Source: a virus. From it: a DNA stretch of 38,201 bases. Shown here piece after piece: positions 23,678 to 31,692 of this stretch. How positions within the stretch are numbered: the first letter of the stretch is position 1; the number at the start of each line of letters is the position of its first letter. The notes under the pieces were generated by a model. That model made no database searches. It was not told the origin of the DNA and was given only the letters and a program-made list of their open reading frames with translations. A program made the translations under genes and the position numbers. The DNA lies in IMG/VR virus record IMGVR_UViG_3300037537_000832, positions 1-38,201 of that record; one strand, 5' to 3'.

Positions 23678-24153
23678 TGGGATTTTACCAAACTCATAAG
23701 GGATATGTATCTGATAAAACAACAGTTAATTCACAGACTGCCCAACGGGGTCGTATTTATGAGTTAAGATATAAAAGTGAAACATCATCTAAGACTAAGT
23801 ACTTAGTTATGGGTTTAAACATTTACCCGAAGTCAGGTGGAAAGTCCAAACAGCTTTTACATTGTTTAGATTTAGATGAAATTCCAATAGCAGAAGTTAG
23901 GAAACTAATAAAAACGGGTACTACTATAAAAACAAGGGTTGAAGAGGGACTTTCACATCAACGATTAGAGATAGATGGTAGAAACACTGCATATTACGAT
24001 AGTGAATTAAAAAAACTTCAAAAAAGAATTCCTGGTGTTTATAAAACTTTTAAATTGAGTAAGATAACAAGATTTGAACTTACCGATTATGATTTTATAT
24101 CAATAGCAGATACTGCAACTAAAAAGAAGTTTGGGATAGTAGATGAAAATTAG
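23677..24153 (+). CDS. Hypothetical phage protein
   Basis: 158 residues, mixed charge, not recognised. Begins with GTG at 23677 overlapping the previous stop. Predicted secondary structure is beta-rich at the start (GRIYELRYKSETSSKTKYLV) and helical at the end. It contains KTRVEEGLSHQRLEIDGRNT and LTDYDFISIADTATKKKFGI. No motifs of enzymes or membrane segments. It overlaps the next glycosyltransferase by 11 bases. Together with the preceding zinc-ribbon gene it interrupts the run of glycosyltransferases and may be a core phage gene. Confidence 0.6.
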   Translation: MGFYQTHKGYVSDKTTVNSQTAQRGRIYELRYKSETSSKTKYLVMGLNIYPKSGGKSKQLLHCLDLDEIPIAEVRKLIKTGTTIKTRVEEGLSHQRLEIDGRNTAYYDSELKKLQKRIPGVYKTFKLSKITRFELTDYDFISIADTATKKKFGIVDEN

Positions 24154-24802
24154 CTACGGCATTACAGTTCATAATGAAGCAGATGAACTCAATAAGTTAT
24201 TAGAAATATTAGTACATAAGACAGACCCAGAAGATGAAATAGTAATTTGTGTAGATGGTGATGATGATGGAGTTAGGTTCGTATTAGATAGTTGGACCCA
24301 ACAATATGCACATGCAAAGATGATTAAAGTTTATCAGCGAAAGCTTGATGGTGATTTTTCAGCTCAAAAAAATTCGGTTATAGAAGAATGTGATGGTGAT
24401 TATATATTTCATATTGATGCGGATGAATATCCACATGAAACATTATTAGAACAACTCAAACCTATATTAGAAATAAATGATAACGTGGACTTGATTTGGA
24501 TACCAAGAGTTAATACCATTGAGGGTATGGAACAACACCATATACGGAAGTGGGGTTGGAAAGTTTCTGATAAGGGCTGGGTAAACTATCCTGATTATCA
24601 AGCGAGATTTTTTAGAAATGATAAAAGTATACGATGGACTCGACCACTACACGAATTAATTACAGGTTGTAAAACATATGCACATCTACCACCACAGGAA
24701 GAATTATCGTTATATCATCACAAAACAATAGATAAACAAGAACAGCAAAATCTATTTTATAATCAAAATTTTAGTAAAGAGTTAAATGTGAGACATGCAT
24801 AA
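24143..24802 (+). CDS. Glycosyltransferase, GT2 family
   Basis: GT-A enzyme that would use a nucleotide sugar with a divalent metal. N-terminal ISYGITVHNEADELNKLLE (3-21) is the classic first strand and helix, followed by IVICVDGDDDG. The DXD motif is FHIDADEYP (D92, D94). IRWTRPLHELITG and later residues resemble WaaE-type enzymes that act on lipopolysaccharide core. 219 residues, near the shorter end of the family. No membrane segment. Its start overlaps the preceding hypothetical gene by 11 bases. Confidence 0.85.
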   Translation: MKISYGITVHNEADELNKLLEILVHKTDPEDEIVICVDGDDDGVRFVLDSWTQQYAHAKMIKVYQRKLDGDFSAQKNSVIEECDGDYIFHIDADEYPHETLLEQLKPILEINDNVDLIWIPRVNTIEGMEQHHIRKWGWKVSDKGWVNYPDYQARFFRNDKSIRWTRPLHELITGCKTYAHLPPQEELSLYHHKTIDKQEQQNLFYNQNFSKELNVRHA

Positions 24803-25637
24803 AAAATATTTATTATCAAATGGCGATAGTTGGGTACTCGGTAGTATGTTAGATACCGAGTGGATGAGAAAAAAATATTTATCAGAAAGGGGTATTAGAT
24901 ATGATGAGTTTTGTAGTGAGATTGGAGAGGAAGAAGAGTATACTTGGTTGTGTAATAATACTAATTATCACAACGATGCAGGAGAAGCACAGAAAAAAAG
25001 TAGATTTTCCACTGTGGTTAGTGATAAATTAGGATTGGAAGAAATAAATTTGTCTTGGGAAGGCAAATCTAATAAGGCAATAATGAGGACTACTATTGAG
25101 TGGATACTTGATAATAAGGATAAACTTGAAGATACATTTTTTTTAATTGGGTGGACAGCACCAATGAGAGGTGAATCTGTGGATGATAAAAATGACTCGT
25201 ATGGGAGGGATTGGATAGAACAAAAAATAGTGGCTGAACTCGAAACCCTGTACCTTATATTGAATCTACAAAATTATTTTAAAGTAAATAATGTAGAGTA
25301 TATGTTTATAGATTTATTTTCAGACTTATTTTTACCAATGGAATATAATATTCGTGATTCTTCTGACGAAAAGTATCGAAGGTTTTCAACATCTTTGAGT
25401 TTATACGATAGTTTATTAGGAGAACTTGATAAAGATAAATTTTTGAGTCAAAAATCTTTAGTAAAAATAATCGAAGAAAATGTTGATTTGGGTAATATTA
25501 AAGACGGTGAACAATTTGTGGAGTTACCAATTAAAAATAATTATGGTGGAGATACCAAGTTTATGGGTCATCCGACAATATCATCAAGTAAAGTTATAGG
25601 AAATTTAATATATGAGAAAATACTTACCAACAATTAG
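24795..25637 (+). CDS. SGNH-like protein, copy 2 (diverged catalytic end)
   Basis: Shares with the protein at 8460 the N-terminal YLLSNGDSWVLGSML (5-19), the strand ending FFLIGWTAPMRGES and the segment LILNLQNYFKVNNVEYMF. It is longer (280 against 242), mainly through an insertion after the first block (ERGIRYDEFCSEIGEEEEYT). The block V D-x-x-H seen in copy 1 is replaced by KFMGHPTISSSKV, so the histidine has a candidate but the partnering Asp does not. It may be a hydrolase with altered chemistry or a binding protein. It overlaps the GT2 gene by eight bases and the next gene by 26 bases. Confidence 0.58.
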   Translation: MHKKYLLSNGDSWVLGSMLDTEWMRKKYLSERGIRYDEFCSEIGEEEEYTWLCNNTNYHNDAGEAQKKSRFSTVVSDKLGLEEINLSWEGKSNKAIMRTTIEWILDNKDKLEDTFFLIGWTAPMRGESVDDKNDSYGRDWIEQKIVAELETLYLILNLQNYFKVNNVEYMFIDLFSDLFLPMEYNIRDSSDEKYRRFSTSLSLYDSLLGELDKDKFLSQKSLVKIIEENVDLGNIKDGEQFVELPIKNNYGGDTKFMGHPTISSSKVIGNLIYEKILTNN

Positions 25638-26019
25638 TGATTTAATAGATAGACTTTCTATTGTTCAGTTAAAGGAAGTCTTTATACCAGAACACAAAGA
25701 AGAATACGCCCAAGAAATCAAAGATATAGTTCATGATTTAAATGAGTTAGGTTTAAATACAGAATACGATTATAGTAATTTAGGGAAACTTATTAGGGCA
25801 GTTATAGTTTTATCACAGATGAATCTACATATTTGGCATAATGAAACCGAGTATCGAAAAGGTGAAGGTGATGGTAATCTTGGATTGACTCATGGATTAA
25901 ATGGAATTAGAAATACAGCAAAGAATATTATACAAGACCAACTTGGAGATGATGGAAGAAAAGATTATAAAGTAGATTGTATAGCAGCCGAGTTTGATGA
26001 TTGGGAAGTGAGTTGGTAG
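25612..26019 (+). CDS. Conserved hypothetical protein of glycan clusters
   Basis: 135 residues, helical. TISDLIDRLSIVQLKE (7-22) and MNLHIWHNETEYRKGEGDG resemble a small family found beside glycosyltransferases; it recalls DUF4254, with its W-x-x-E-D/E and Arg-rich helix, but I am not certain. It overlaps the SGNH-like gene by 26 bases, more than most neighbours, yet the reading frame is well filled. No catalytic motif can be named. It is followed by a small membrane protein. Confidence 0.55.
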   Translation: MRKYLPTISDLIDRLSIVQLKEVFIPEHKEEYAQEIKDIVHDLNELGLNTEYDYSNLGKLIRAVIVLSQMNLHIWHNETEYRKGEGDGNLGLTHGLNGIRNTAKNIIQDQLGDDGRKDYKVDCIAAEFDDWEVSW

Positions 26020-26226
26020 GTGTTCAGAGAAACTCGTGAAAGGTCAATAAGAAAATCTATTGGTTGGAGAATAGTTGCAATAATTAATAGTTATATTATT
26101 TTATCAATGTATCTTACAGATTCACCTTTATATAATGCCATTCTAATGAATATTACTGGAGCAGTTTTATATTATGTGTATGAGAGGTCATGGAATAATT
26201 CTCACAAAGGAAGGTATTTAGAGTGA
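26020..26226 (+). CDS. Small DUF2061-like membrane protein
   Basis: 68 residues with a GTG start directly after the previous stop. RSIRKSIGWRIVAIINSYII (8-27) and ITGAVLYYVYERSWNNSHKG are the two landmarks of DUF2061, a two-helix inner-membrane family (S-x-x-K-x-x-x-W-R first helix; Y-x-x-E-R-x-W-N after the second). Function unknown; occurs in bacteria near polysaccharide and sulfate genes. The stop overlaps the next gene's GTG. It is one of only two integral inner-membrane proteins I see here, with YhhQ. Confidence 0.75.
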   Translation: MFRETRERSIRKSIGWRIVAIINSYIILSMYLTDSPLYNAILMNITGAVLYYVYERSWNNSHKGRYLE

Positions 26227-27092
26227 TATTTTGGCGAATCGTAGATAATCAATTACATCCAGTTCACGAAACGGACAATCTTGGATTTGAAAAATCAGAA
26301 GGATTACGAATACCAGACGAGTATTTAGATAATCAAGAATTTATGGTTATGAGAACCACACATGGAATTGGTGATTGGGGAATAATATCAGCAATGCCTC
26401 GATTATTGAAAGAGAAGTATCCAAATTCCAAGGCAGTCGTTCCAACTAAAAAACTTCTAAAAAAATTATTTGGTCAAGAACATAATAATGTTCATGTTAT
26501 ATTTGATAATAATCCATTTGTAGATGAGTTTGTTGATGAAATAGATGGTGAGGTATTTCACGACCACTATCGAATATATGATAAAGACAATACTGATATT
26601 CCACTTATTAAACAGGTGTTAGAGTTTTGGCAATTCACAGAAGAAGAAATGAGTGATTCACAACCAGAAATGTATTGGTCAGATGAGGAGAAGATGTTAG
26701 GAGATTCTATCATTCAAGAATATGTTGGTAATAAAGAATTTGGGTGCTTATTAATTTCTGATAGGTTTGGTACACAATATGGTAAACATCATCAAAAAAC
26801 TTATGATAAAGATGTTCAAAATTTTATGAATATACTTACGGAATATCAATTACCATATTTTTATTATACTGCCAACTCCATAGAAGAAACAAAATTTAAT
26901 TGGGTTGATAAAGTATTAGATATGAAATATATTGATTTAAGAATTCAGTTGTATATTAAATCAAAGGCAAAAATTAATTTATCTAATCAATGTGGAACTA
27001 ATCAGATTGTAGTTAGATATTCAAAATGTTTTGAATCACAGAGACAATTTCCGTTGGCACATAATTTCGTAGAAGGGGAAGTTTATTTATGA
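26223..27092 (+). CDS. GT9/heptosyltransferase-like glycosyltransferase
   Basis: THGIGDWGIISAMPRLLKEK (46-65) followed by VVPTKKLLKKLFGQEHNNVH and VIFDNNPFVDEF resembles the N-domain of GT9 enzymes, where GIGD-x-hydrophobic-x-x-P-x-hydrophobic-x-x-L is the signature of ADP-heptose transferases. The C-domain part (IQLYIKSKAKINLSNQCGTN) fits the donor-binding loop loosely. It starts with GTG overlapping the membrane protein's stop. The HldE-like kinase at 7374 gives weak support for a heptose link. 289 residues, shorter than most GT9 (about 340). Confidence 0.55.
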   Translation: MIFWRIVDNQLHPVHETDNLGFEKSEGLRIPDEYLDNQEFMVMRTTHGIGDWGIISAMPRLLKEKYPNSKAVVPTKKLLKKLFGQEHNNVHVIFDNNPFVDEFVDEIDGEVFHDHYRIYDKDNTDIPLIKQVLEFWQFTEEEMSDSQPEMYWSDEEKMLGDSIIQEYVGNKEFGCLLISDRFGTQYGKHHQKTYDKDVQNFMNILTEYQLPYFYYTANSIEETKFNWVDKVLDMKYIDLRIQLYIKSKAKINLSNQCGTNQIVVRYSKCFESQRQFPLAHNFVEGEVYL

Positions 27093-27775
27093 TTACGGTA
27101 GTTCAGAATTTTATTTGTACTAAAGAAAAAAGATTAAATCTTATTCAAAAAGAAGTTCCTAATATGGCAAAGGTCTTTAAAGATTATGACTTTCATATAA
27201 ATTATGGAATAGTTGAAAATTTATTTGAAGTTGCTAGAGCTTATGAAGATAGTGTAGAGAAATTAAATTTTTATAATAATTTGGATCCAAATTGGGGGTT
27301 GGTTACATTGTCGTTGCTGGAAGAAGTTAAAACACCTTATACTCTGATTTTATGTGAAGATTTTGAGTATCGTATTACTTATAGTAGGTGGAGTAGAATG
27401 ATGGAAGAGTTTGTGGAAAGGGATGTAAGTTATATGCCAATAGGTAGATTATGGAAATATACAGAAGAGAAGTATCATGGTGGATACGAATCAGGTAAAG
27501 ATTTATGGTTTTATCCAGCAACAAAGTCACCTGGTTCTTCATTATCAGTTGATGCGATTTATAAGACTGATTTATTAAGGGAAAAATTAATAGAATTACA
27601 AAATTATCCATCAAAAAGATTTCCATTAAATCTTCCACATCATTATGAAGATATATTTCACGAAAATTATAATAATGGTGTTAGGAAATGGGGAAAAGAT
27701 GTTTTATGTGCAATCCCCAAAGAAATTATATTGATGCATGAACAAAACGAAACTGAAACAACATTGAATAAGTAA
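27089..27775 (+). CDS. Putative GT-A-like glycosyltransferase
   Basis: 228 residues. VKTPYTLILCEDFEYRITYS (about 89-108) looks like a GT-A donor-metal strand with EDFE in place of DXD. The N-terminus MITVVQNFICTKEKRLNLIQ resembles the first nucleotide-binding strand and helix. SLLEEVKTPY just before is usual for GT2-like proteins (x-x-x-x-x-A-x-G-x-Y in the canonical form). Otherwise not recognised. It starts in an ATGA overlap with the GT9-like gene, so it is likely cotranscribed with it. The confidence reflects that no full motif set is present. Confidence 0.4.
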   Translation: MITVVQNFICTKEKRLNLIQKEVPNMAKVFKDYDFHINYGIVENLFEVARAYEDSVEKLNFYNNLDPNWGLVTLSLLEEVKTPYTLILCEDFEYRITYSRWSRMMEEFVERDVSYMPIGRLWKYTEEKYHGGYESGKDLWFYPATKSPGSSLSVDAIYKTDLLREKLIELQNYPSKRFPLNLPHHYEDIFHENYNNGVRKWGKDVLCAIPKEIILMHEQNETETTLNK

Positions 27776-27776
27776 T

Positions 27777-28463
27777 ATGAATATAAAATATACATATGAT
27801 ACAAAAAAGTATAGGTTTAGAGAATTAGTATCTGAATTATATCAAGTAGATGAGTTGGAGAAGATACACGAAGATAAATCCGAATGGGTTAGGGATGAGT
27901 ATAAAAGTTTAAATATTCATGACGAGAACACTACTGATTTTCACGAGGCATTTTATAAAAGGTTAAATGATAATTGGACAGAATTATATGATGCTTATGA
28001 TGATTTTATTCATAATGAAATAGTTCCTATTTTAGATGAGAAATTTCATTATCAATATTTACCATCATTTAGAGTTCATTTACCATATAATAATCAGGCA
28101 GTTCATACTTGGCATTCTGATTCTGATTCATTACATAAACATCCAAAGGGTGAAATAAATATTTGGCTACCACTAACAAGGTGTTATGGAACTAATACTA
28201 TGTGGATAGAATCTGAACCATTTAGGTTAGATTTTAGGCCTTTGGAAGGTGTGTATGGAAATTTTTGGGTTAATTATGGGAATATTTGTATACATGGAAA
28301 TAAACCTAATTTAACAAATATAACACGAATAAGTTTTGATTTTAGAATAATTCCAGTTTCTAAATATAATCCTGATCACCCATCAACTTCTGAAACAAGG
28401 TCAACTAAATTTATACTTGGAGAATATTATAAAGAGTTAAAGGGAGAATTAAGATGGAATTAA
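27777..28463 (+). CDS. StrG-like 2OG-Fe(II) oxygenase
   Basis: TWHSDSDSLHKHPKGEINIW (111-130) gives the H113-x-D115 iron ligands. NYGNICIHGNKPNLTNITRI (166-185) gives the third ligand H173 and the 2-oxoglutarate-binding R184. LPLTRCYGTNTMWIESEP matches the StrG type from streptomycin biosynthesis, a phytanoyl-CoA-dioxygenase-like fold that acts on sugar or small-molecule intermediates. 228 residues, typical. It lies with a cupin and an HpcH-like gene in a close three-gene run. A role in oxidising a rare sugar is likely but unproven. Confidence 0.72.
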   Translation: MNIKYTYDTKKYRFRELVSELYQVDELEKIHEDKSEWVRDEYKSLNIHDENTTDFHEAFYKRLNDNWTELYDAYDDFIHNEIVPILDEKFHYQYLPSFRVHLPYNNQAVHTWHSDSDSLHKHPKGEINIWLPLTRCYGTNTMWIESEPFRLDFRPLEGVYGNFWVNYGNICIHGNKPNLTNITRISFDFRIIPVSKYNPDHPSTSETRSTKFILGEYYKELKGELRWN

Positions 28464-28891
28464 TATATTCAAAAGTAAAACCAGATAAGTTATTACATAT
28501 CATTCATAAAGTAGATGAATTCTACACGATAGAAGAAGGTCATAGGCGAGATGTAGTAGGAGAAAAAGAATTTATTCAGTTGTCTGCACTTAACATGGAA
28601 AAAGGTCATACATTCAGACCACACCAACATATTTGGAAACCTGGTGAAGAACAATGTATAGCTCAAGAATCTTGGGTAGTTATTAAGGGCAGTGTTGAAT
28701 GTAATCTTATGGATACAGATGGAGTTACATTATCCAAACCCGTATTAGAAGTTGGTGATTGTTCTGTGACTTTGGGTGGTGGACATACCTATTTAATATT
28801 AGAAGATGATACGTTAGTTTATGAATATAAAACAGGTCCATATAAAGGTATAGAAAACGATAAGGAATTTTTAGATGATACTACTGTCTAA
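28454..28891 (+). CDS. Cupin metalloprotein (WbuC-like)
   Basis: Single-domain cupin of 145 residues: KGHTFRPHQHIWKPGEEQ (50-67), ESWVVIKGSVECNLMD (72-87), and GGGHTYLILEDDTLVYEYKT. Metal ligands would be H57, H59, E72 and H111. The family includes WbuC, encoded in O-antigen clusters, and sugar-acting isomerases or carbonyl-modifying enzymes. The end GPYKGIENDKEF is also conserved in that family. Start supported by GGAGA upstream of 28454. It overlaps the StrG-like gene by ten bases. Confidence 0.72.
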   Translation: MELIYSKVKPDKLLHIIHKVDEFYTIEEGHRRDVVGEKEFIQLSALNMEKGHTFRPHQHIWKPGEEQCIAQESWVVIKGSVECNLMDTDGVTLSKPVLEVGDCSVTLGGGHTYLILEDDTLVYEYKTGPYKGIENDKEFLDDTTV

Positions 28892-29399
28892 TCATTTATT
28901 AACTTTACCAGAGTTTAAAAATATAGAAGATGTTATAGTTAGAATTAACATGGCCCACGTTAAAGATATAAAAGAGTTATATAGGTTTGTTAAAGTAGAT
29001 TATGATATATTTCTTGATTATCCAAAAGGTCGGACTAAACCTCCAGTTCCTACATTAGATATAAATGATGCATTAGAAGTAATGAGTCAATATAAAAATA
29101 TTAAATATTTTGCATCGTCTAATATCGAAGAAGTATCTGAAGTTGATATAATTTGTGATATAATACCAGATACAGTTAGTTTTGTACCAAAGATTGAAAC
29201 TTTACAGGGGGTGTTGAACTTAGAAAAAATATTTAAAAGTGGACGAGTTAAACATATAATGTTAGATTCGGAAGATTTGTTTACGGATATTAAAAATGAT
29301 GTACAACTTTATACTTATTTAATAGAAAGAGTTAGAAATAGTTGTGATAAATATGATATTAAGTTGTTAGAATTATATGGAGTTGTATTTAATGGTTAA
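28875..29399 (+). CDS. HpcH/HpaI aldolase-like protein (short)
   Basis: SFVPKIETLQGVLNLEKIFK (about 112-131) followed by HIMLDSEDLFTDIKNDVQLY resembles the KIET-x-x-G and S-E-D-L-x-x-D strands of the HpcH/citrate-lyase-beta TIM barrel, where the Glu and Asp bind metal. At 174 residues it is well below the usual 250-300, so part of the barrel is missing or replaced; DIFLDYPKGRTKPPVPTLDI looks like an early strand. It overlaps the cupin by 17 bases. If active it would cleave or form a C-C bond with pyruvate or a related keto acid. Confidence 0.5.
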   Translation: MILLSNHLLTLPEFKNIEDVIVRINMAHVKDIKELYRFVKVDYDIFLDYPKGRTKPPVPTLDINDALEVMSQYKNIKYFASSNIEEVSEVDIICDIIPDTVSFVPKIETLQGVLNLEKIFKSGRVKHIMLDSEDLFTDIKNDVQLYTYLIERVRNSCDKYDIKLLELYGVVFNG

Positions 29400-29931
29400 A
29401 TTTAATATAGGTTGTGGGTGGAGAGATTTCGGAAAAGGTTGGATTAATATAGATGGTGGAGATTATGAACATCTTGATTCAAATGATATTTTTATCAAAG
29501 AATATGAGAATAATTCAGCAGATTTAATCTATTCTTCTCATTTTATTGAATATTTAGATCGTGAGGAAGTTATTCCATTATTAGAAAGATGGAAAGATGT
29601 TTTAAAACCAAATGGAGTGATGAGATTGGCAGTTCCTAATTTTGAAGTATATGCAAGGTTATATTCAAATAATGAATACCCATTAGATAGCTTTCTTGGT
29701 GTTCTATATGGTAGAATGCCAATGGGAGATAAGACAATATATCATAAAACTGTATATGATTTTAGAAGTCTTAAAGGATTGTTAGAAGATATAGGAATGA
29801 AAGAAGTAAAAAAATATAATTGGGAAGAAACAGAACATTCAGAATTTGATGACCATTCACAGGCCTATTTACCACATATGGATAAAGAGAATGGAACATC
29901 AATGAGTTTAAATGTAGAGTGTATAAAATAG
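29392..29931 (+). CDS. SAM-dependent methyltransferase-like, copy 1
   Basis: MVKFNIGCGWRDFGKGWINI is motif I of short methyltransferases commonly found in glycan clusters. ADLIYSSHFIEYLDREEVIP and PNGVMRLAVPNFEVYARLYS are the usual later motifs. An earlier ATG at 29377 lies inside the preceding gene; ATG 29392 is preferred because it matches the start of the paralogue at 32765 (MIKLHLGSG). The C-terminus (DHSQAYLPHMDKENGTSMSL) is strongly conserved between the copies. Substrate unknown. Confidence 0.72.
   Translation: MVKFNIGCGWRDFGKGWINIDGGDYEHLDSNDIFIKEYENNSADLIYSSHFIEYLDREEVIPLLERWKDVLKPNGVMRLAVPNFEVYARLYSNNEYPLDSFLGVLYGRMPMGDKTIYHKTVYDFRSLKGLLEDIGMKEVKKYNWEETEHSEFDDHSQAYLPHMDKENGTSMSLNVECIK
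29860..29896 (+). repeat. Direct repeat C, copy 1 (methyltransferase C-terminus)
   Basis: 37 bases coding for QAYLPHMDKENG. It recurs at 33227-33263 with two mismatches, though the rest of the two genes is clearly diverged. Confidence 0.7.
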
Positions 29932-29941
29932 GAGAAAGATA

Positions 29942-30721
29942 ATGGGAAATTATCAAGGACTTAAAAAAGAAGAAACTCGTAGTGAATACGGTAAAGATAT
30001 TCATTATACATCATGGCCAGTAGGAAAGATTCCAAAAGAACTTCAAAGACCTGAACTTGACCAAGTAAAAGAATTGGGATATGATTGGGATGATCCACGA
30101 GATGTAATAGATATGTTTGAAGAAAAGGTTGCCAAGTTTGCTGGTAGTAAGTACGCATGTAGTATTGATTCGTGTTCTAATGGGTTATTTCTTGCAATGA
30201 AATATATGAATGTAGAAGGAACAATTACAATCCCAAAAAGAACTTATGTTTCACCACCAATGCAAATTATACACGCGGGTTGTAAGTTAAAGTTTGAAGA
30301 TAGAGAATGGAGTGGTGTTTATCAATTAAAACCATATAATATTTGGGATGGGGCTACAAGATGGACAAAAGGAATGTATGTTGGAGATGATGCAATACAA
30401 GTTGTATCCTTTCAGATAAAGAAAAGAGTTCCGATTGGTCGTGGTGGTATGATTCTTACTGATAGTAAAGAGGCATATGATTGGTTCAAGTATGCGACTT
30501 ATGATGGTAGAAATCTAAGAGAATATTATATGGATGACAAATTTGCAATGATTGGTTGGCATATGTATATGACACCCGAAGATGCAGCAAGAGGTATAAT
30601 ACTAATGGATTCAGTTCCAGAAGAAAACGAAGATACTGGTGATTCAACTTCATATTCAGATTTATCAGACAGAGAAGTTTTTAAACCACATATTGAAGAA
30701 GAAGTGGGATTTAAAGTATGA
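29942..30721 (+). CDS. DegT/DnrJ-type sugar aminotransferase, compact form
   Basis: PLP enzyme that would add an amino group to a keto-sugar nucleotide. FAGSKYACSIDSCSNGLFLA (66-85) is the phosphate-cup region. NIWDGATRW holds the Asp that contacts the PLP nitrogen (D136). VVSFQIKKRVPIGRGGMIL has the Schiff-base Lys (K161). It lacks most of the middle strand region and the C-terminal small domain (259 against about 370 residues). The start of gmd overlaps its stop (ATGA), which points to GDP-4-keto-6-deoxymannose, giving GDP-perosamine. AGGAG at 29930-29934 supports the start. Confidence 0.72.
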   Translation: MGNYQGLKKEETRSEYGKDIHYTSWPVGKIPKELQRPELDQVKELGYDWDDPRDVIDMFEEKVAKFAGSKYACSIDSCSNGLFLAMKYMNVEGTITIPKRTYVSPPMQIIHAGCKLKFEDREWSGVYQLKPYNIWDGATRWTKGMYVGDDAIQVVSFQIKKRVPIGRGGMILTDSKEAYDWFKYATYDGRNLREYYMDDKFAMIGWHMYMTPEDAARGIILMDSVPEENEDTGDSTSYSDLSDREVFKPHIEEEVGFKV

Positions 30722-31692
30722 AGAAGAAAGCATTTATAACAGGTATTAATGGTCAAGATGGTAGTTATCTTGCAGAGCTATTGGTAGAAAAGGATTATGA
30801 AGTATATGGAATTGTAAGGCGAAACTCTATAGCAGAACATCAAGAAAGTAGGATTGATCATTTGGTTGGAAAAGGAGTTGAGACAGAGTATGGTGATTTA
30901 CTTGATGTTAGTTCTTTAGAGCGATTGATACGGACTATACAACCCGATGAAATCTATAATATAGCAGCCCAAAGTCATGTACGAATCAGTATGGATATTC
31001 CACAATTTACAGTACAGACAAATGCTCTTGGATTATTAAATGTATTGGAGGCCTATAAGAATAATTGTCCAAGTGCAAGATTCTATCAAGCCTCATCATC
31101 AGAGATGTTTGGTCGTTCAGTAGATAAAGATGGATACCAAAGAGAAACCACACCGATGCACCCAACAAGTCCTTATGGATGTACAAAGGTATTTGGATTT
31201 AATATGGTTCAACATTACAGAAACGCTTATAAGTTATTTGCATGTAATGGTATACTATTTAATCACGAATCACCAAGACGAGGTTCTAACTTTGTAACTA
31301 ATAAAGTTGTAAAGGCAGCAGTTGAGATTTCAGTTGGGAAACGAGATAAACTTCCACTTGGTAATTTAGATTCTTTTCGTGATTGGGGACATTCAAAGGA
31401 TTATGTTAGAGCGATGCATATGATTGTAAATCATTATGAACCTGATGATTTTGTATGTGCCACAGGAGTTAGTCGTTCAGTAGGAGATATGTGTGAATAT
31501 GTATTTAATCAATTAGATTTAGATTATAAAGATTATGTAACACAAGACGAGAGATTTATGAGAGCAGAAGAATTGAAATATTTAAGAGGAGATTCTACTA
31601 AATTAAGGACGACCTTTGGATGGGAACCTGAATATACATTTGAAACATTGATGGATGAAATGATTGAACATTGGTTGGAAATTTATAAGTGA
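30718..31692 (+). CDS. gmd: GDP-mannose 4,6-dehydratase
   Basis: Converts GDP-D-mannose to GDP-4-keto-6-deoxy-D-mannose in the cytoplasm, the branch point to fucose, rhamnose and perosamine. Seen: the NADP-binding FITGINGQDGSYLAELL (6-22), VRRNS, NIAAQSHVRIS (81-91), ASSSEMFG (125-132) with the catalytic Ser/Glu, and YGCTK with Y153/K157. FRDWGHSKDYVRAMHMI and ELKYLRGD are also characteristic. At 324 residues it is close to the family's 330-370. It overlaps the aminotransferase upstream and the GT-B-like gene downstream (GTGA), so they form one transcript. No GDP-fucose synthase is next to it. Confidence 0.93.
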   Translation: MKKKAFITGINGQDGSYLAELLVEKDYEVYGIVRRNSIAEHQESRIDHLVGKGVETEYGDLLDVSSLERLIRTIQPDEIYNIAAQSHVRISMDIPQFTVQTNALGLLNVLEAYKNNCPSARFYQASSSEMFGRSVDKDGYQRETTPMHPTSPYGCTKVFGFNMVQHYRNAYKLFACNGILFNHESPRRGSNFVTNKVVKAAVEISVGKRDKLPLGNLDSFRDWGHSKDYVRAMHMIVNHYEPDDFVCATGVSRSVGDMCEYVFNQLDLDYKDYVTQDERFMRAEELKYLRGDSTKLRTTFGWEPEYTFETLMDEMIEHWLEIYK

